Source: Ensifer adhaerens
Lineage (GTDB): Bacteria > Pseudomonadota > Alphaproteobacteria > Rhizobiales > Rhizobiaceae
Length of the DNA: 64,000 nt
Direction: 5' to 3'
Assembly: GCF_002007205.1 (NCBI RefSeq)
Contig: NZ_LAZS01000012.1
Coordinates: forward strand, 124,001 to 188,000
The notes under the pieces were generated by a model. That model was not told where the DNA came from, ran no database searches, and saw only the letters and a program-made list of their open reading frames with translations. How positions within the stretch are numbered: position 1 is the first letter of the stretch; each line of letters opens with the position of its first letter. A program made the position numbers and the translations under genes. Positions 34,753 to 44,269 of this stretch are shown here, piece by piece.

Positions 34753-36807
34753 ATGGAAAATCTCTGGCGCGACGACCAGGCGGAGAAGGTCGTTGCGGGC
34801 TATCTGGCAAAGGGCATCGGTCGCGATCTGGCGCTGCGGACCTATACGACGCGGCTGCTCGGTGGCGAGCCGCGTCTCGTGCTGCATGGCGGCGGCAATA
34901 CCTCGGTGAAGACGGAGATAACCGATCTCGTCGGCGACACCCATGCGGTGCTTTGCGTCAAGGGCAGCGGCTGGGATATGGGTACGATCGAGCCCGCTGG
35001 GCTTCCGGCCGTCAAGATCGCCCCTTTGCTCAAGAGCCGCAAGCTCGAAAGGCTCTCGGACGAGGACATGGTGACGCTATTGCGGGCCAACCTCATCGAC
35101 CCGGCCTCGCCGAACCCGTCGGTGGAGGCGCTGCTGCACGCCTTCCTGCCGCACAAGTTCGTCGACCACACCCATTCGACGGCCATTCTTGCCATCGCCG
35201 ACCAGGCCAAGAGCCGGGAGATGTGCGCCGAGCTCTTTGGCAAGAAGATGGGCTTCGTGCCCTACATCATGCCGGGCTTCGCGCTCGCCAAGGCGGCCGC
35301 CGAAGTGTTCGACCAGGATCCGACCGTCGAGGGTCTGATCCTCGACAAGCACGGGATCTTTACCTTCGGGGCGACCGCCAAGGAAGCCTACGACCGCATG
35401 ATCCACTACGTCACACTTGCCGAGGAGCATGTGAAGGCGAAGGGGCGGCATCCGTTCACGCCCGCCACCCTGCCCGCGAAGCTCGCCAGCCCTGCCGATA
35501 TCGCCCCGATGCTGCGTGGGGCCGTTGCCGTCGACAAGGGCGAGGGTCGCTATAAGCGCATGGTCAGCGTCTTCCGTTCCTCGCCCGAAATCCTCGACTT
35601 CGTCAACGCGACGCAGGTCCAGGAGATGGCGGCCAGGGGCGTTTCGACGCCCGACCTTTCCATCCGCATCAAGACAGGTCCGATGGTGCTTTCGGCGCCG
35701 GCCAAGGACGATCTTGCTGGTTACCGGGCCGTGATCGACGAGCGCGTTGCCGCCTTTGCCGCCGACTACACCGAGTACTTCCGCAGCAACGATGCCCGCG
35801 ACGACGTCAAGCGCATCATGCTCGATCCCATGCCGCGGCTGACACTGGTACCGGGGCTTGGCATGTTCGGCCATGGCCGGACCTACAAGGATGCGACGAT
35901 CGCCGTCGACGTCGGCGAGATGTGGATCGAGGCGGCGCGCGATGCAGAATCCGTTGGCCGCTTCGAGCCGGTAAGCCGGCCGGATCTCTTCGATCTCGAA
36001 TACTGGTCGCTGGAGCAGGCAAAACTCGCCGGCGCCAAGCCAAAGCCGTTTACCGGCCAGGTCGCGCTCGTCACCGGCGGAGCCGGCGCTATCGGCGCTG
36101 CTATCGTCAGGGCGTTCGTCGCCGAGGGCGCCCATGCCGTCGTGCTCGACCTCGACGGCGAAAAAGCGAGCGCGGTGGCGAAAGCCGCCGGCAACAATTC
36201 GATCGGCATCGCCTGCGATATCACCGATCCCGCCTCGGTCCGCGCGGCGTTTGACCAGGTGGTCGCGACCTTCGGCGGCGTCGATATCGTCGTCTCCAAT
36301 GCGGGTGCTGCCTGGGAAAGCCCGATCGCGATGATGGACGACGCGCTGCTGCGCAAGAGCTTCGAGCTCAATTTCTTTGCGCATCAGACCGTTGCCCAGA
36401 ATGCCGTGCGCATCATGAAAGAGCAGAAGACCGGCGGCGTGCTGCTCTTCAACGCCTCCAAGCAGGCAGTCAACCCGGGCGCCAAGTTCGGCGCCTACGG
36501 ATTGCCGAAGGCGGCGACGCTGTTCCTGTCGCGGCAATATGCGCTCGAACACGGCGCCGACCATATCCGCGTCAATGCCGTCAACGCCGACCGCATCCGC
36601 TCGGGCCTGCTCAACGACGAGATGATCGCCAATCGTGCAGCCGCCCGCGGCCTGTCGGTCAAGGACTACATGGGCGGAAACCTGCTCGGTCTCGAAGTGA
36701 CGGCCGAGGACGTGGCGCGCGCCTTCGTGCACCACGCGCTCGCGGAACGAACCACCGCGGATGTGACGACTGTCGATGGCGGCAATATCGCGGCCGCCAT
36801 GCGCTGA
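34753..36807 (+). CDS. bifunctional class II aldolase / short-chain dehydrogenase
   Basis: A 684-residue fusion of the RhaD-SDR type. Residues 1 to about 430 form a class II aldolase with the metal-site HTHS (FVDHTHSTAILAIAD) and DKHGIFTFG motifs. Residues 435-684 form an SDR with TGGAGAIGAA and the catalytic YGLPKAA. The rhamnose version cleaves rhamnulose-1-phosphate to dihydroxyacetone phosphate and L-lactaldehyde, then oxidises the aldehyde. Next to mtnK and mtnA it may instead cleave a 5-substituted ribulose-1-phosphate. A GGGAGGC ribosome site precedes the ATG. Confidence 0.88.
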   Translation: MENLWRDDQAEKVVAGYLAKGIGRDLALRTYTTRLLGGEPRLVLHGGGNTSVKTEITDLVGDTHAVLCVKGSGWDMGTIEPAGLPAVKIAPLLKSRKLERLSDEDMVTLLRANLIDPASPNPSVEALLHAFLPHKFVDHTHSTAILAIADQAKSREMCAELFGKKMGFVPYIMPGFALAKAAAEVFDQDPTVEGLILDKHGIFTFGATAKEAYDRMIHYVTLAEEHVKAKGRHPFTPATLPAKLASPADIAPMLRGAVAVDKGEGRYKRMVSVFRSSPEILDFVNATQVQEMAARGVSTPDLSIRIKTGPMVLSAPAKDDLAGYRAVIDERVAAFAADYTEYFRSNDARDDVKRIMLDPMPRLTLVPGLGMFGHGRTYKDATIAVDVGEMWIEAARDAESVGRFEPVSRPDLFDLEYWSLEQAKLAGAKPKPFTGQVALVTGGAGAIGAAIVRAFVAEGAHAVVLDLDGEKASAVAKAAGNNSIGIACDITDPASVRAAFDQVVATFGGVDIVVSNAGAAWESPIAMMDDALLRKSFELNFFAHQTVAQNAVRIMKEQKTGGVLLFNASKQAVNPGAKFGAYGLPKAATLFLSRQYALEHGADHIRVNAVNADRIRSGLLNDEMIANRAAARGLSVKDYMGGNLLGLEVTAEDVARAFVHHALAERTTADVTTVDGGNIAAAMR

Positions 36808-36878
36808 TGGCCTTCCGTCCAAGCATCAAAGCGTGCCATCATGCATCCTCCCGCTAGAGTTGTTCGGACGGAGATGAC

Positions 36879-37103
36879 ATGGCTGATCCCTGGCCCTCGG
36901 ATGCCGCGTTTCAAATGGGTGACTATGCCGCGAAGAAAGGCCGCGCCTCGTGGCGCGGCAAGATCGTGGGCTGGTACCGAACAGACCTGACCAAGCTCGG
37001 CTATGCGATCGAGAGCCACTTCGAGCCTGGCTCCGTGCAGATCTACCCTGAGACGGCGATCGTAGCCTGGGTGCCGCCAACGGCGGAAAGCGAACAAGGG
37101 TAA
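36879..37103 (+). CDS. DfrB (R67)-like small SH3-fold protein, possible type B dihydrofolate reductase
   Basis: A 74-residue protein that aligns from end to end with plasmid-borne type B dihydrofolate reductases such as R67. More than half of the residues in the core are shared, including KK at 19-20, Trp25, the IVGWY segment at 29-33 and the active-site VQIY at 53-56. In R67 the Gln, Ile and Tyr of VQIY bind substrate and cofactor in a tetramer pore, giving trimethoprim-insensitive reduction of dihydrofolate. Whether this copy has that activity is unknown. A GGAG site precedes the ATG. It lies alone between the aldolase gene and a two-way terminator. Confidence 0.75.
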   Translation: MADPWPSDAAFQMGDYAAKKGRASWRGKIVGWYRTDLTKLGYAIESHFEPGSVQIYPETAIVAWVPPTAESEQG

Positions 37104-37116
37104 TCAGGACAAAAAA

Positions 37117-37141
37117 GGGGGCGGTCCGATGAACCGCCCCC
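37117..37141. terminator. bidirectional rho-independent terminator
   Basis: A perfect 9-bp stem (GGGGGCGGT with ACCGCCCCC) has TTTCGTTT on its right and, read on the minus strand, TTTTTT. It separates the DfrB-like gene from the convergent importer operon and is strongest for the minus strand. Confidence 0.85.
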
Positions 37142-37161
37142 TTTCGTTTCGTCTTGGGAGA

Positions 37162-38205
37162 TTAAGGCTTCGGCATCCATGCCGGCATGGCGACATCCGC
37201 ATGGGCGAACTGCGGGAGCTTCACGCCGAGCTCTTCCATGTTCTTGATGTCCTGATCGTTCAGGTCCTTCTGGGTGATCAGCGTCGGCGGCACGACGACC
37301 TGGCGGCCCGGGTCCTCGCCGGCAAGCAGCATGGCGAGCGAGCGGACCGAGACCTGGCCGACGACGGCCGGGTTGGTGGCGGCCGTGGCCGTCCAGGCCG
37401 AGCCCGTTTCGCGCATGGCGGCGATATCGGACGTCGAAATGTCGGCCGAGTAGATCTTGACGCTGGAAGACAGGCCCGCTTCGTCAACGGCGATCTTCAC
37501 GCCCTTGGCGAACTCGTCATAGGGCGCGAACATCACGGTAATGTCGGGCTTGGCCGAAATCACCGCGCGGGCCTGGTTGGCGACCGAGTTGGCGATCGGG
37601 TTATCCATGGTTCCGAATTGCGCGGCTTCCTCGATACCGGAATACTTCGCCTTGAATTCCTTCCAGGTCTCGTCACGGCGGTCGAGCGGCGCAATGCCGG
37701 CGACATAGACATAGCCGGCCTTGAAGCTTTCGCCATTGTCCTTGACGGCCTGCTCGAGCGCGAGGCGGGCGAGGTCGCGGTCGGACTGCTCGATCTGCGG
37801 GATCTTCTCGTTTTCGACGTTGACGTCGAAGGCAACGACCTTGATGCCGGCATCGACCGCGCGCTGGGCCGCTTCCTTCATCGATTCCGTCAGGCCGTGC
37901 TGGATGATGATGCCCTGCACGCCAAGCGCGATCGCCTGGTCGACCATGTCGGCCTGGAGCGCTGCATCCTGGCGGCTGTCGAAGACCTGCAGCTGCACGC
38001 CGAGGGCCTTGGACTGGGCCTCGACGCCGGCGAGATAGGACTGGAAGAAGTCGCCGGTCGAAAGATAGCGCACGAGCGCGATCTTGACGTCGCCGGCCTT
38101 GTCGAACGGCTTCGGCATGTCGGCGGCAAAGGAGGGCACGCCGAAGGCGGCTGCCCCCATCAACCCGAGCGTCAAGCGGCCCAGGCTTCTGCGAGTCATG
38201 TTCAT
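37162..38205 (-). CDS. ribose-type (CUT2) sugar-binding protein
   Basis: A 347-residue periplasmic binding protein of the type-1 (ribose/galactose) fold. The N-terminus MNMTRRSLGRLTLGLMG has a twin-arginine pattern and a hydrophobic core ending at SFAA, so Tat or Sec export is possible. The body contains QGIIIQHGLTESMKEAAQRA and the sugar-contact FDVNVENEK. A GGAGGAG site precedes the ATG at 38205. It is read toward the terminator, opposite to its permease order in most CUT2 operons: here the ATPase gene is first and the binding-protein gene last. Ligand probably a pentose derivative. Confidence 0.88.
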   Translation of the reverse strand: MNMTRRSLGRLTLGLMGAAAFGVPSFAADMPKPFDKAGDVKIALVRYLSTGDFFQSYLAGVEAQSKALGVQLQVFDSRQDAALQADMVDQAIALGVQGIIIQHGLTESMKEAAQRAVDAGIKVVAFDVNVENEKIPQIEQSDRDLARLALEQAVKDNGESFKAGYVYVAGIAPLDRRDETWKEFKAKYSGIEEAAQFGTMDNPIANSVANQARAVISAKPDITVMFAPYDEFAKGVKIAVDEAGLSSSVKIYSADISTSDIAAMRETGSAWTATAATNPAVVGQVSVRSLAMLLAGEDPGRQVVVPPTLITQKDLNDQDIKNMEELGVKLPQFAHADVAMPAWMPKP

Positions 38206-38253
38206 GTCAGTCTCCTCCACTGGTGAACTTTTGTTTTCCGCTGAAGGACCCCT

Positions 38254-39303
38254 TCAGCGTTTGCCTCTTTTCGAGAGCGCAAAGGTGAAGATCAGGGCAG
38301 CCACGAGCACGGCGCCCTTGATGAAATCCTGGGTGTAATAGGGCGCGTTCATCATTGTCAGGCCCTGCAGCAGAATGCCGACGAAGAGCGCGCCGATCGC
38401 CGTGCCGAAAGCGTTCGGCTTGGCGGCGCCGAGCACGGCAAAACCGATGAGCGCGGCGGCAACGGCATCGAGCAGCAGGTTGTTGCCCGACGCGATGTCG
38501 CCGCGGCCAAGACGGGCGGCAAGCAGGATGCCGCCGATCGAGGCGAAGACGCCGGAGATGATGTAGGCCGAAATCTTGTAGGCATTGACCGGCGCACCGG
38601 CGAGGCCGGCTGCCCGCTCGTTGGAGCCGACGGCATACATCATGCGGCCGAAGCGGGTGTATTCGAGGAAGAACCAGATCACGATCGCGAGCACGATCAG
38701 CACCACCACCGACACCGGCACGAGGTTGGGCAGGATGAAATCGAAGCGGTGGCGGCCGAGTGCCAGGAAGGCCGGGCTGAAAGTGCCGCCGGCGACCGAG
38801 CCGTCGGGAAGCGTCATGCCTGTGGCAATCGACCGACCCTCCGTCGGGATGCGCTGGAGGCCGAGCAAGAGGAACATCATGCCGAGTGTCGCGAGCAGAT
38901 CAGGCACGCGCATATAGACGATGATGACGCCGTTGACGAAACCGACCAGCACGCCGATGGCAAGGCACACGAGCGTCGCCGTCAGCGCGTCGCCGCCCAT
39001 CACCACCATCACATAGGACGATGCCATCATCGCCGTCGTCGCGACCGAGCCGATCGAAAGATCGAAGCCGCCGACAACAAGCGTGGCCGTGACGCCCAGC
39101 GCCAGGATGCCGGTGATCGAGACCGATTGCAGGATGAAGACCGCGCTCTGCGGTGAGGCGAAGCCGCCGGTCACGACCGAGAAATAGAGGATCATGCCGG
39201 CGAGAAGCACGAGGAAGCCGTATTTGATCGCCGCCTCGCGAATTCCCGATGCGCTCGAAGGGACCGCGACCGGTGCTGCGGAATTGCTCTGTTCACTGCT
39301 CAT
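38254..39303 (-). CDS. ribose-type (CUT2) ABC transporter permease
   Basis: A 349-residue inner-membrane permease with eight to ten hydrophobic segments and the CUT2 signatures VVGGFDLSIGSVATTAMM and TRFGRMMYAVGSNERAAGLAG. It works as a homodimer with the ATPase encoded upstream, whose stop it overlaps by four bases. Confidence 0.9.
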   Translation of the reverse strand: MSSEQSNSAAPVAVPSSASGIREAAIKYGFLVLLAGMILYFSVVTGGFASPQSAVFILQSVSITGILALGVTATLVVGGFDLSIGSVATTAMMASSYVMVVMGGDALTATLVCLAIGVLVGFVNGVIIVYMRVPDLLATLGMMFLLLGLQRIPTEGRSIATGMTLPDGSVAGGTFSPAFLALGRHRFDFILPNLVPVSVVVLIVLAIVIWFFLEYTRFGRMMYAVGSNERAAGLAGAPVNAYKISAYIISGVFASIGGILLAARLGRGDIASGNNLLLDAVAAALIGFAVLGAAKPNAFGTAIGALFVGILLQGLTMMNAPYYTQDFIKGAVLVAALIFTFALSKRGKR

Positions 39304-40817
39304 GACGCATGGACCTGTTGATAGAATTGACCGGCGATTTCCGACAGGAGCCGCTCGACATCGATGTCGGCATTGCGGTGCTCGCCGACGATGGTCTGTT
39401 CCGACATTACGAGGATGCGGTCGGCGACTTCGAAGGCTTCGTCGAGTTCGGTCAGGAAGAGGATCGTGGCGCGGCCCGCGGCCGAGGCGCGCAGCTTCTC
39501 GCCGATGTCGCGGCGTGCGGCGATGTCGACGCCCTGGAACGGTTCGTCGAGGATGAGCAGGCGCGACGGCTCTGAAAGCCAGCGCCCGACCATCACCTTC
39601 TGCTGGTTCCCACCCGAAAGCGTCTGCAACTCATCGCGCTCGCTTCGGCAGACGACACCGAGGGCGGCGATCTGCTGGCGTGCCTTGTTCTTTTCCGCCC
39701 GCCGGCTCGATATGCCGAAGCGCGAGAGCCGGCTAAGGAACGGCAGGCTGATGTTTTCGTAGATGTTGAAGTCGGGAACGATGCCGCTTTCGGCACGGTC
39801 CTTGGCGACGAGGAAGACGCCGCGGGCGATAGCCCTTCCGGTGCTTGCCGGCGCGTAGCGCGCGCCGTCGAGCGTCATCTCACCGGCAAACGGAGTGCGC
39901 GCGCCGAAAAGCGTCTCGGCAAGCGCGGTCTTGCCGACGCCGACGAGCCCGGTGACGGCGACGATTTCCCCGTCACGGAGCGTGAAATCGAAGGGACGCG
40001 CCTGTTCCGATAGCTTCAGGCCGCGGACTGCAAAGACCGGAGCGCCGCCGTCGCGAAGGTCAACGGCCCCTGCCGAGACCTTGCGGCCGAGCATGGCGTT
40101 GACGGCGCCCTCGTAGTCCAGTTCAGGCCCCTCGAAGCGGCCACTGATGCGGCCATCGCGAAGCGCCACGATGCTGTCTGCCAGGCGGCGGATGTCCGAC
40201 ATGCGGTGCGAGATATAGAGAATGGCGACGCCGCGCGCCTTCAGCCGATCGACGAGATCGAAAAGCCGGTCGGCCTCCGCGCTCGACAGCGACGATGTCG
40301 GTTCGTCGAGGATCAGGACCTTAGGTTCGTGCGCCATGGCACGGGCGATCGCCACCATCTGGCGGTCGGCAAGCGTCAGGTCGTTGATGTTGGCGCCAAG
40401 GTCGATCGCAAGCCCCATGCGCGAGGCGACCGCGGCGGCCTCTCGGCGCACCCGGCGCGGGTTGAAGAACAGCCGCGCACCGCGCCCGTTCAAGCGATCG
40501 AGCGTCAGATTGGTGGCGACGTCGAGATCGGCGACCACTCCGTCATTGATGTTCTGATGCACGGTGACGACGCCGGCGCGGATCGCCTCGGCCGGTGTCG
40601 TCGGCTCGAAGGGCATGCCGGCGAGCGTGATCGTGCCGGCGTCGCGCGTGTAAACGCCGCTCAGGATCCGCACGAGCGTGGATTTGCCGGCGCCATTGGC
40701 GCCCATCAGAACGGTAACCGCCCCAGCCTTGAGATCGAGATCCACCCCTCGAAGAACCGGTACCGGCCCGAAGGATTTGCGCACGCCCTCAATGCGAAAC
40801 ACTGCCTGTTCGCTCAT
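39300..40817 (-). CDS. ribose-type (CUT2) ABC transporter ATPase, duplicated domain
   Basis: A 505-residue ATPase with two nucleotide-binding halves, as in RbsA. The first half has Walker A GANGAGKST and Walker B VLILDEPTSSLS. The second has a degenerate Walker A (GLVGVGKTA) and the signature SGGNQQKVMVGRWL with LLILDEPFQGVD. It is the first gene of the importer operon and starts 41 bases from the GTCAA-N5-TTGAC operator. Confidence 0.92.
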   Translation of the reverse strand: MSEQAVFRIEGVRKSFGPVPVLRGVDLDLKAGAVTVLMGANGAGKSTLVRILSGVYTRDAGTITLAGMPFEPTTPAEAIRAGVVTVHQNINDGVVADLDVATNLTLDRLNGRGARLFFNPRRVRREAAAVASRMGLAIDLGANINDLTLADRQMVAIARAMAHEPKVLILDEPTSSLSSAEADRLFDLVDRLKARGVAILYISHRMSDIRRLADSIVALRDGRISGRFEGPELDYEGAVNAMLGRKVSAGAVDLRDGGAPVFAVRGLKLSEQARPFDFTLRDGEIVAVTGLVGVGKTALAETLFGARTPFAGEMTLDGARYAPASTGRAIARGVFLVAKDRAESGIVPDFNIYENISLPFLSRLSRFGISSRRAEKNKARQQIAALGVVCRSERDELQTLSGGNQQKVMVGRWLSEPSRLLILDEPFQGVDIAARRDIGEKLRASAAGRATILFLTELDEAFEVADRILVMSEQTIVGEHRNADIDVERLLSEIAGQFYQQVHAS

Positions 40818-40858
40818 TCTCTCCTCCCGATGAAGGCAGGTTAGGATAGGCTTCCGTC

Positions 40859-40881
40859 AAATGTCAAGGCCATTGACATTT
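40859..40881. promoter_or_regulatory. operator between importer and mtnK units
   Basis: AAATGTCAA and TTGACATTT form a perfect 9-bp inverted repeat around GGCCA. The GTCAA-N5-TTGAC core is identical in layout to that at 33649-33663 before the SorC gene. It is placed to control both divergent operons. Confidence 0.7.
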
Positions 40882-40964
40882 GCTAGAATGCCGCCTTAGT
40901 TGTGACCACACACGGCATGGCTGCGGGCGGCTGAGGCCCACGCCATGCGCTGGAGGAGAAGGAT

Positions 40965-42236
40965 ATGGACAAGCAGGTGTTCGAGGCGCTCAGCGCTGCG
41001 ACGTTGCCGGAAAAACTCGGTGGCAACGCCGTCCTGAGAGAAAAGATCGGGGCGGACTTTTCGCGCTGGAGCGTCAAGGAAGTTGGCGACGGCAATTTGA
41101 ACCTGGTCTTCATCGTCACCGGCGACAGGGGCGGGGCAATCGTCAAGCAGGCGTTGCCCTATGTGCGCCTTGTCGGCGAAAGCTGGCCGCTGCCGCTGAA
41201 GCGCTCCTATTTCGAATATCATGCCCTGAAGCGCCAGGCAGCGCGCGACCCGGGACTCGTGCCGGAGATCTATTTCTTCGACGAGGCCCAGGCGCTCATC
41301 GTCATGGAATTCCTGACGCCGCACGTCATTTTGAGGCGCGCTCTGATCGACGGACGGCAACTGCCGAAGATAGGCCGTGATCTCGGCCTCTTCGTCGCCC
41401 GCACGCTCTTTCGCGGCTCCGACCTCTCCATGGCCACGCGCGAGAAGAAGGCGGACCTTGCGCTTTTCGCCGACAATATCGAGCTCTGCGACATCACCGA
41501 GAACCTGGTGTTTTCCGACCCCTATTTCGAGGCCGAGCTCAATCGTCACACCACGCCCCAGCTCGACCCTGTTGTCGCCGAGCTTCGCGCCGACCGCGAC
41601 CTCAAGGTCGAAGCACAGCGGCTGAAACATCTGTTCTCGGCAAAAGCCGAAACGCTCTGCCATGGCGATCTGCATACCGGTTCTGTTATGGTGACCGACG
41701 ACGAGACCCGCGTCATCGACCCGGAGTTCGCGTTCTACGGACCGATCAGCTTCGACGTCGGCATGCTGCTTGCCAATTTCTGGATGAGCTATTTTTCGCA
41801 GAGCGGACACGAAAACGCTCCCAGTGCCCGAGATGGCATGCGCACCTATCTGCTCGATACGGTCGAAGTCATCTGGGAAACCTTCCGCACCGAATTCGCC
41901 CATCTCTGGCGCACGGAGCGTAACGGCATTCTCTACCAGGCAAGCCTCTTTGAGGCGCGCAACGATCCCTTCGGCGCCGAACAGGCGCTCGACATCGTCA
42001 TCGACGAGATCTGGCGCGAGATGCTGGGCTTTGCCGGCGTCGAGATGCATCGCCGCATCCTGGGCCTCGCCCACAATGCCGACTTCGAAACCATCGCCGA
42101 CGCCGATCGCCGTGCCGCCTGCGAAACCAGGGCGCTGAAGCTCGGGCGTCACCTTGCCGTCAACCGGCATCATATCCACAGCCTCAAGGACATCCGCGCA
42201 CTCGCGGAGCGCCTTCAGAAGGAGACATCAGCGTGA
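40965..42236 (+). CDS. mtnK: 5-methylthioribose kinase
   Basis: A 423-residue kinase of the aminoglycoside-phosphotransferase-like fold that makes 5-methylthioribose-1-phosphate from 5-methylthioribose and ATP. The catalytic loop CHGDLHTGS lies at 232-240 and the metal-binding DPEF at 252-255, both as in known MtnK proteins; GDGNLNLVF at 41-49 is the glycine-rich loop. The stop overlaps the mtnA start. Bacteria with a nucleosidase rather than a phosphorylase need this kinase. Related kinases also accept 5-deoxyribose, so the true substrate here may differ. Confidence 0.9.
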   Translation: MDKQVFEALSAATLPEKLGGNAVLREKIGADFSRWSVKEVGDGNLNLVFIVTGDRGGAIVKQALPYVRLVGESWPLPLKRSYFEYHALKRQAARDPGLVPEIYFFDEAQALIVMEFLTPHVILRRALIDGRQLPKIGRDLGLFVARTLFRGSDLSMATREKKADLALFADNIELCDITENLVFSDPYFEAELNRHTTPQLDPVVAELRADRDLKVEAQRLKHLFSAKAETLCHGDLHTGSVMVTDDETRVIDPEFAFYGPISFDVGMLLANFWMSYFSQSGHENAPSARDGMRTYLLDTVEVIWETFRTEFAHLWRTERNGILYQASLFEARNDPFGAEQALDIVIDEIWREMLGFAGVEMHRRILGLAHNADFETIADADRRAACETRALKLGRHLAVNRHHIHSLKDIRALAERLQKETSA

Positions 42237-43327
42237 AAGTCGGAGAACGCCACTACCATACGATCTGGCTCAACGAGGACGGACGCTCCGTCGACATCAT
42301 CGACCAACGCTGGCTGCCGCATGAGTTCCGCGTCGTGACACTGAAGACGGTCGCGGATGTGGCCGTTGCCATCCGCGACATGTGGGTGCGTGGCGCGCCG
42401 CTGATCGGCGTCACGGCCGCCTATGGCGTTGCCATTGCCATGGCCAAGGACCCGTCGAACGCCCATCTCGACGCCGTCTGGGAGGAACTCAACGAAACAC
42501 GCCCGACCGCCATCAACCTGCGTTGGGCGCTGAATGCCATGCGCGATCACCTGCGCCCCTTGCCGGAAGGCGAGCGCGCCAAGGCGGCCTATCAGCGTGC
42601 CGCGGAGATTGCCGCGGAAGACGTCGAACTCAATCGCGCCATCGGCGCAAACGGCCTGAAGGTCATCCGCGAGATTGCCGCGAAGAAGGGCCCTGGCGAG
42701 CCTGTGCGCATCCTTACCCATTGCAACGCCGGCTGGCTTGCGACCGTCGACTATGGCACTGCGACTGCACCCATCTACATGGCTGTCGAGGAAGGCATTC
42801 CGGTGCATGTCTATGTCGACGAGACGCGCCCGCGCAATCAGGGCGCCTATCTCACCGCCTGGGAAATGAACGGCCACGGCGTGCCGCACACGCTGATCGT
42901 CGACAATGCCGGCGGGCACCTGATGCAGCACGGCGATGTCGATATGGTCATCGTCGGCACGGACCGGACGACGGCCAACGGCGATGTCTGCAACAAGATC
43001 GGCACCTATCTGAAGGCGCTTGCCGCGCGCGACAACGGTGTGCCCTTCTACGTCGCCCTCCCCTCGCCGACGATCGACTGGACGGTCCGCGACGGGGTCA
43101 AGGAAATCCCGATCGAAGAGCGCACGGCCGACGAGGTGAGCTTCGTCCAGGGGCGCACGAGCGACGGCACGATTGCCAGTGTGCGCATTTCGCCGGAAGG
43201 CAGCCCCGCCGCCAATCCGGCCTTCGACGTCACGCCCGCGCGCCTCATCACCGGCCTGATCACCGAGCGCGGCATCGCAATGCCGTCGCCGGAGGGCCTC
43301 AAGGCGCTTTTCCCAGAACGGAGCTGA
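42233..43327 (+). CDS. mtnA: methylthioribose-1-phosphate isomerase
   Basis: A 364-residue aldose-ketose isomerase of the eIF2B-like family that turns 5-methylthioribose-1-phosphate into the ribulose-1-phosphate form. [13 protein letters not shown] at 53-65, the catalytic Cys164 ([11 protein letters not shown]) and Asp244 ([19 protein letters not shown]) match MtnA. It overlaps mtnK by four bases and is followed by transketolase genes, not by mtnB or other methionine-salvage genes. Confidence 0.92.
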   Translation: MKVGERHYHTIWLNEDGRSVDIIDQRWLPHEFRVVTLKTVADVAVAIRDMWVRGAPLIGVTAAYGVAIAMAKDPSNAHLDAVWEELNETRPTAINLRWALNAMRDHLRPLPEGERAKAAYQRAAEIAAEDVELNRAIGANGLKVIREIAAKKGPGEPVRILTHCNAGWLATVDYGTATAPIYMAVEEGIPVHVYVDETRPRNQGAYLTAWEMNGHGVPHTLIVDNAGGHLMQHGDVDMVIVGTDRTTANGDVCNKIGTYLKALAARDNGVPFYVALPSPTIDWTVRDGVKEIPIEERTADEVSFVQGRTSDGTIASVRISPEGSPAANPAFDVTPARLITGLITERGIAMPSPEGLKALFPERS

Positions 43328-43331
43328 GACG

Positions 43332-44267
43332 ATGACACTCACGAACCGGGTTTCAACCGAAGAGATCGCGCTCGGCATCCGCCGGCGCGTGTTCTTCCAC
43401 ACGATGAAGAACAACGGCGGCTATCTGAGCCAGGCCTGCTCGGCGGCCGAGAGCCTCGCGCTGCTCTATAACGAGCTCCTGACGCTGGGCGAGCCGACGT
43501 TGCCGAAGGTGCCGCTGCCGTTCCGCGGCGTTCCTTCGGCGCACAATCCCGACGCCTTCACCGGCGCCGGGTATCACGGACCGGTCGGGCCGGCGTTCGA
43601 CCGCTTCTTCATTTCGCCGGCTCACTATGCGCTCGTCATCTATTCGGCGCTGATCGAGATGGGCCGCATGGACGAACATGCGCTCGATCATTTCAACAAG
43701 GACGGCGGCTCGGTCGAGATGATCGGGGCCGAACACAGCCCCGGCATGGAAGTGACGACCGGCTCGCTGGCGCAGGGGCTTTCCATGGCATCGGGCGTTG
43801 CCTGGGCCCGGCTGCAGAAAAACGAGCCGGGCAAGGTCTGGGTCTACATGTCGGACGGCGAGTTCCAGGAAGGGCAGACCTGGGAGTGCCTTGCGGCGAT
43901 GAGCTATCACGGCATCGACAACATCCGCGTCGTCGTCGACGTGAACCGCCAGCAATGCGACGGCGCCATGTCGTCGGTGCTCGATCTCGGCGATCTCGCG
44001 GCCCGCGTCAGCGCCTTTGGCGTCACCTGCCGGTCGGTGGATGGCCACGATCTGGACGCGCTGAGAAGCGCGGCCGGCAGCGCCGAACCGGGCAAGCCGC
44101 TGGTGATCCTCGCCAACACCTCGCCCTACCAGGGCATGGAGTTCCTCAAGAAACGTTTCCCGCGACTTCACTACGTTCGCTTCAAGAGCGCGGAAGAACG
44201 GCTTGAAATGCAGGCCGCACTGGCTGCCGAACTCGGCGTCGACGTCGAAGCAATGAAAGGGGCCTGA
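43332..44267 (+). CDS. transketolase-like enzyme, N-terminal (ThDP-binding) subunit
   Basis: A 311-residue protein equal to the first part of transketolase. ThDP-diphosphate/Mg binding is shown by SDGEFQEGQTWECLAAM followed by VVDVNRQQ (the GDG of the family is SDG here), and EVTTGSLAQGLSMASG is the usual substrate-side loop. It works with the product of the next gene, two bases away. Split transketolases of this kind act on xylulose-like or branched sugar phosphates such as apulose-4-phosphate in known pathways. Its substrate here is unknown. Confidence 0.88.
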   Translation: MTLTNRVSTEEIALGIRRRVFFHTMKNNGGYLSQACSAAESLALLYNELLTLGEPTLPKVPLPFRGVPSAHNPDAFTGAGYHGPVGPAFDRFFISPAHYALVIYSALIEMGRMDEHALDHFNKDGGSVEMIGAEHSPGMEVTTGSLAQGLSMASGVAWARLQKNEPGKVWVYMSDGEFQEGQTWECLAAMSYHGIDNIRVVVDVNRQQCDGAMSSVLDLGDLAARVSAFGVTCRSVDGHDLDALRSAAGSAEPGKPLVILANTSPYQGMEFLKKRFPRLHYVRFKSAEERLEMQAALAAELGVDVEAMKGA

Positions 44268-44269
44268 AC

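Noticed and set aside
35077-36822. A 581-codon open frame on the minus strand
   Set aside because: It is antisense to the aldolase-SDR fusion and has a composition typical of a reverse-frame shadow.
36879-37103. An integron cassette origin for the DfrB-like gene
   Set aside because: No attC-like palindrome, integrase gene or unusual base composition is seen around it.
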